Source of the DNA: Chitinophagaceae bacterium
GTDB lineage: Bacteria; Bacteroidota; Bacteroidia; Chitinophagales; Chitinophagaceae
Assembly (NCBI GenBank): GCA_003167015.1
Contig: PMUF01000131.1
Span: 1 to 5,980, forward strand
Length of the DNA stretch: 5,980 nucleotides
Direction: 5' to 3'
Numbering within the stretch: the stretch's first letter is position 1; each line of letters starts with the position of its first letter. Made by a program: the position numbers and the translations under genes. Below, one piece after another: positions 5,073-5,980 of the stretch. Below the pieces are notes generated by a model. The model saw nothing but the letters and a program-made list of their open reading frames with translations, searched no databases and was not told the origin of the DNA.

Positions 5073-5945
5073 TTAATGAACCCTCAAATTAACTGCAATC
5101 GGACCTACGGATTCATCACCTGCTACAAACTTTATCTGTTTAATCTTACGCAGCGCTATATCTATCAGACTTCTATCTGAAATAGTTGACCCCAATAATC
5201 TATATTCTGCGCTGATGACATTTCCATTTTCGTCGACATGGACGGTAAGCATTACTGTCCCATTTTGATTGAAATCATCTGTAAATGAAGGCATGTGTGC
5301 GATACCCCTGCCTTTTAAATTACCTAGAAGAACAACGCCGCTATTCCCATGGCCTGCTCCGCCGGTATAGTTCGTTGCAGTAGGGTCGCCGCCCGGTGCG
5401 CCCTGGTCGCCGTGTCCGCCGGCGATGCCCTGGTTGCCGCCGGGTTTGAAGTCATCGGCGTTGTTGCCGCCGGTGCCGGTGCCGTTCACGCCATGGAATA
5501 CCGCTTTGGGATGGGGCTTCTGCTGTACTGGTTGCGTCTCCGGCTGTTTGACCGGTTTCACTGCTTTCTTCACAATTTCTTTGTCGGGTATTTTGGTCGC
5601 ATCGGGCTTGGTGACGACCGCCTTTTTCACCACCGGGGCCTCTTCTTTGTTGTTGTCGTCCGTTTCAACATCCTTCACCGGTTCCTTCTCAACGACTGCC
5701 TGCTTAGGCGGAGTATACTTTTCCTTGTCTTCGGCCGAAGGCTGTCCCGGCAGGTAAGGCTGATCGGTACCCAGGCCCTTGTCGCTGTTGCCGAGGTTGA
5801 CTTCCATGCTGTCCACCACGACAGGCACCGGTTCGACCGGCCGGGTCCAGCTCACATACAGCAAAAGGATCATCAGCAGGGTGCAGATACCAACGGTATA
5901 CCCTGTTGCCTTCCAGTTTTTTTCTGATTCGAATGTATCTGCCAT
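5073..5945 (-). CDS. TonB-like energy transducer
   Basis: A 290-residue inner-membrane-anchored periplasmic protein. It has a short cytoplasmic start, one membrane segment (about 15-33, TGYTVGICTLLMILLLYVSW) and a long Pro/Lys/Val/Glu-rich linker (35-149). A Gly/Asn-rich stretch follows (150-203), then a C-terminal domain (about 210-290) with NGTVMLTVHVDENGNVISAEYRL and ISDRSLIDIALRKIKQIKF, the pattern of Bacteroidota TonB C-terminal domains. Such proteins carry proton-motive-force energy from ExbB/ExbD to outer-membrane TonB-dependent receptors; a TolA-like role is an alternative. The Ser-x-x-x-His membrane motif of E. coli TonB is not seen. ATG 5945 gives the full membrane anchor. Upstream, the minus strand at 5980-5969 reads ATA AAG TGG TAA, possibly the end of a preceding gene (an ExbD would fit), but too little is visible to call it. 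Codon use changes sharply near residue 204. folC follows 30 bp downstream. Confidence 0.85.
   Translation of the reverse strand: MADTFESEKNWKATGYTVGICTLLMILLLYVSWTRPVEPVPVVVDSMEVNLGNSDKGLGTDQPYLPGQPSAEDKEKYTPPKQAVVEKEPVKDVETDDNNKEEAPVVKKAVVTKPDATKIPDKEIVKKAVKPVKQPETQPVQQKPHPKAVFHGVNGTGTGGNNADDFKPGGNQGIAGGHGDQGAPGGDPTATNYTGGAGHGNSGVVLLGNLKGRGIAHMPSFTDDFNQNGTVMLTVHVDENGNVISAEYRLLGSTISDRSLIDIALRKIKQIKFVAGDESVGPIAVNLRVH
5337..5498 (-). repeat. Gly/Asn-rich low-complexity linker within the TonB-like gene
   Basis: Residues 150-203 of the TonB-like protein are rich in Gly and Asn/Asp, with repeated short units such as GTGTGGNN, GGNQG, GGHGDQG, PGGD and GGAGHGN. They form irregular GGx and GGxxG copies rather than an exact tandem array. 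GGN codons make this the most GC-rich part of the gene (lines 5341-5460 count to about 68 percent). Its role is presumably a flexible spacer across the periplasm between the Pro/Lys-rich rod and the C-terminal domain. Repetitive GC-rich stretches like this are also plausible sites for slippage or recombination. Confidence 0.6.
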
Positions 5946-5980
5946 AGAGATTGATTCCGTTCACGAATTTACCACTTTAT

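Noticed and set aside
5349..5927. 192-residue plus-strand open frame opposite the TonB-like gene
   Set aside because: Its sequence is the complement of the Gly- and Lys/Pro-rich linker and has no family resemblance. The minus strand has the membrane anchor and domain order.
5704..5964. Minus-strand 86-residue frame overlapping the start of the TonB-like gene, considered as evidence of a frameshift
   Set aside because: The main frame is intact with a complete membrane segment and linker, so no frameshift is needed.

Overview
The window looks like chromosomal DNA from a Bacteroidota bacterium, probably a member of the Chitinophagaceae. This is inferred from protein style, the ExbB/D-TonB-folC type gene order, a TAnnTTTG-type promoter box before folC and the general lack of Shine-Dalgarno sequences; no phylogenetic marker is present. 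Most genes are GC-rich at third codon positions.

Layout. (1) 1-597 (+): the C-terminal 198 residues of class I fructose-1,6-bisphosphatase, cut by the window's left edge. (2) 584-1297 (-): a GNAT-family acetyltransferase, convergent with fbp and overlapping it by 14 bp. (3) 1310-1786 (+): a small secreted CAP/SCP-domain protein, divergent from the acetyltransferase with only 12 bp between the start codons. (4) 1787-1875: an 89-bp spacer with a candidate hairpin and a weak promoter candidate. (5) 1876-3746 (+): a tight three-gene run of an ABC-2-type ATPase, a DinB/YfiT-like metal-dependent protein and a NUDIX hydrolase. Gaps are 6 bp and 2 bp (or a 7-bp overlap), so it is very probably one operon. 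(6) 5945-3651 (-): a TonB-like energy transducer followed by folC (dihydrofolate/folylpolyglutamate synthase), 30 bp apart. folC ends 96 bp inside the 3' end of the NUDIX gene on the other strand.

The genes serve central metabolism (gluconeogenesis, folate), envelope energy transduction, and transport or detoxification/housecleaning. I see no CRISPR array, transposase, phage gene, tRNA or rRNA, and no clear new multi-gene system. The points most worth a second look are an abrupt fall in GC and GC3 inside the TonB-like gene exactly where its C-terminal domain begins, a C-terminal extension of FolC encoded entirely antisense to the NUDIX gene, a promoter box placed so close to folC that the transcript would be nearly leaderless, and an ABC ATPase with no adjacent permease.
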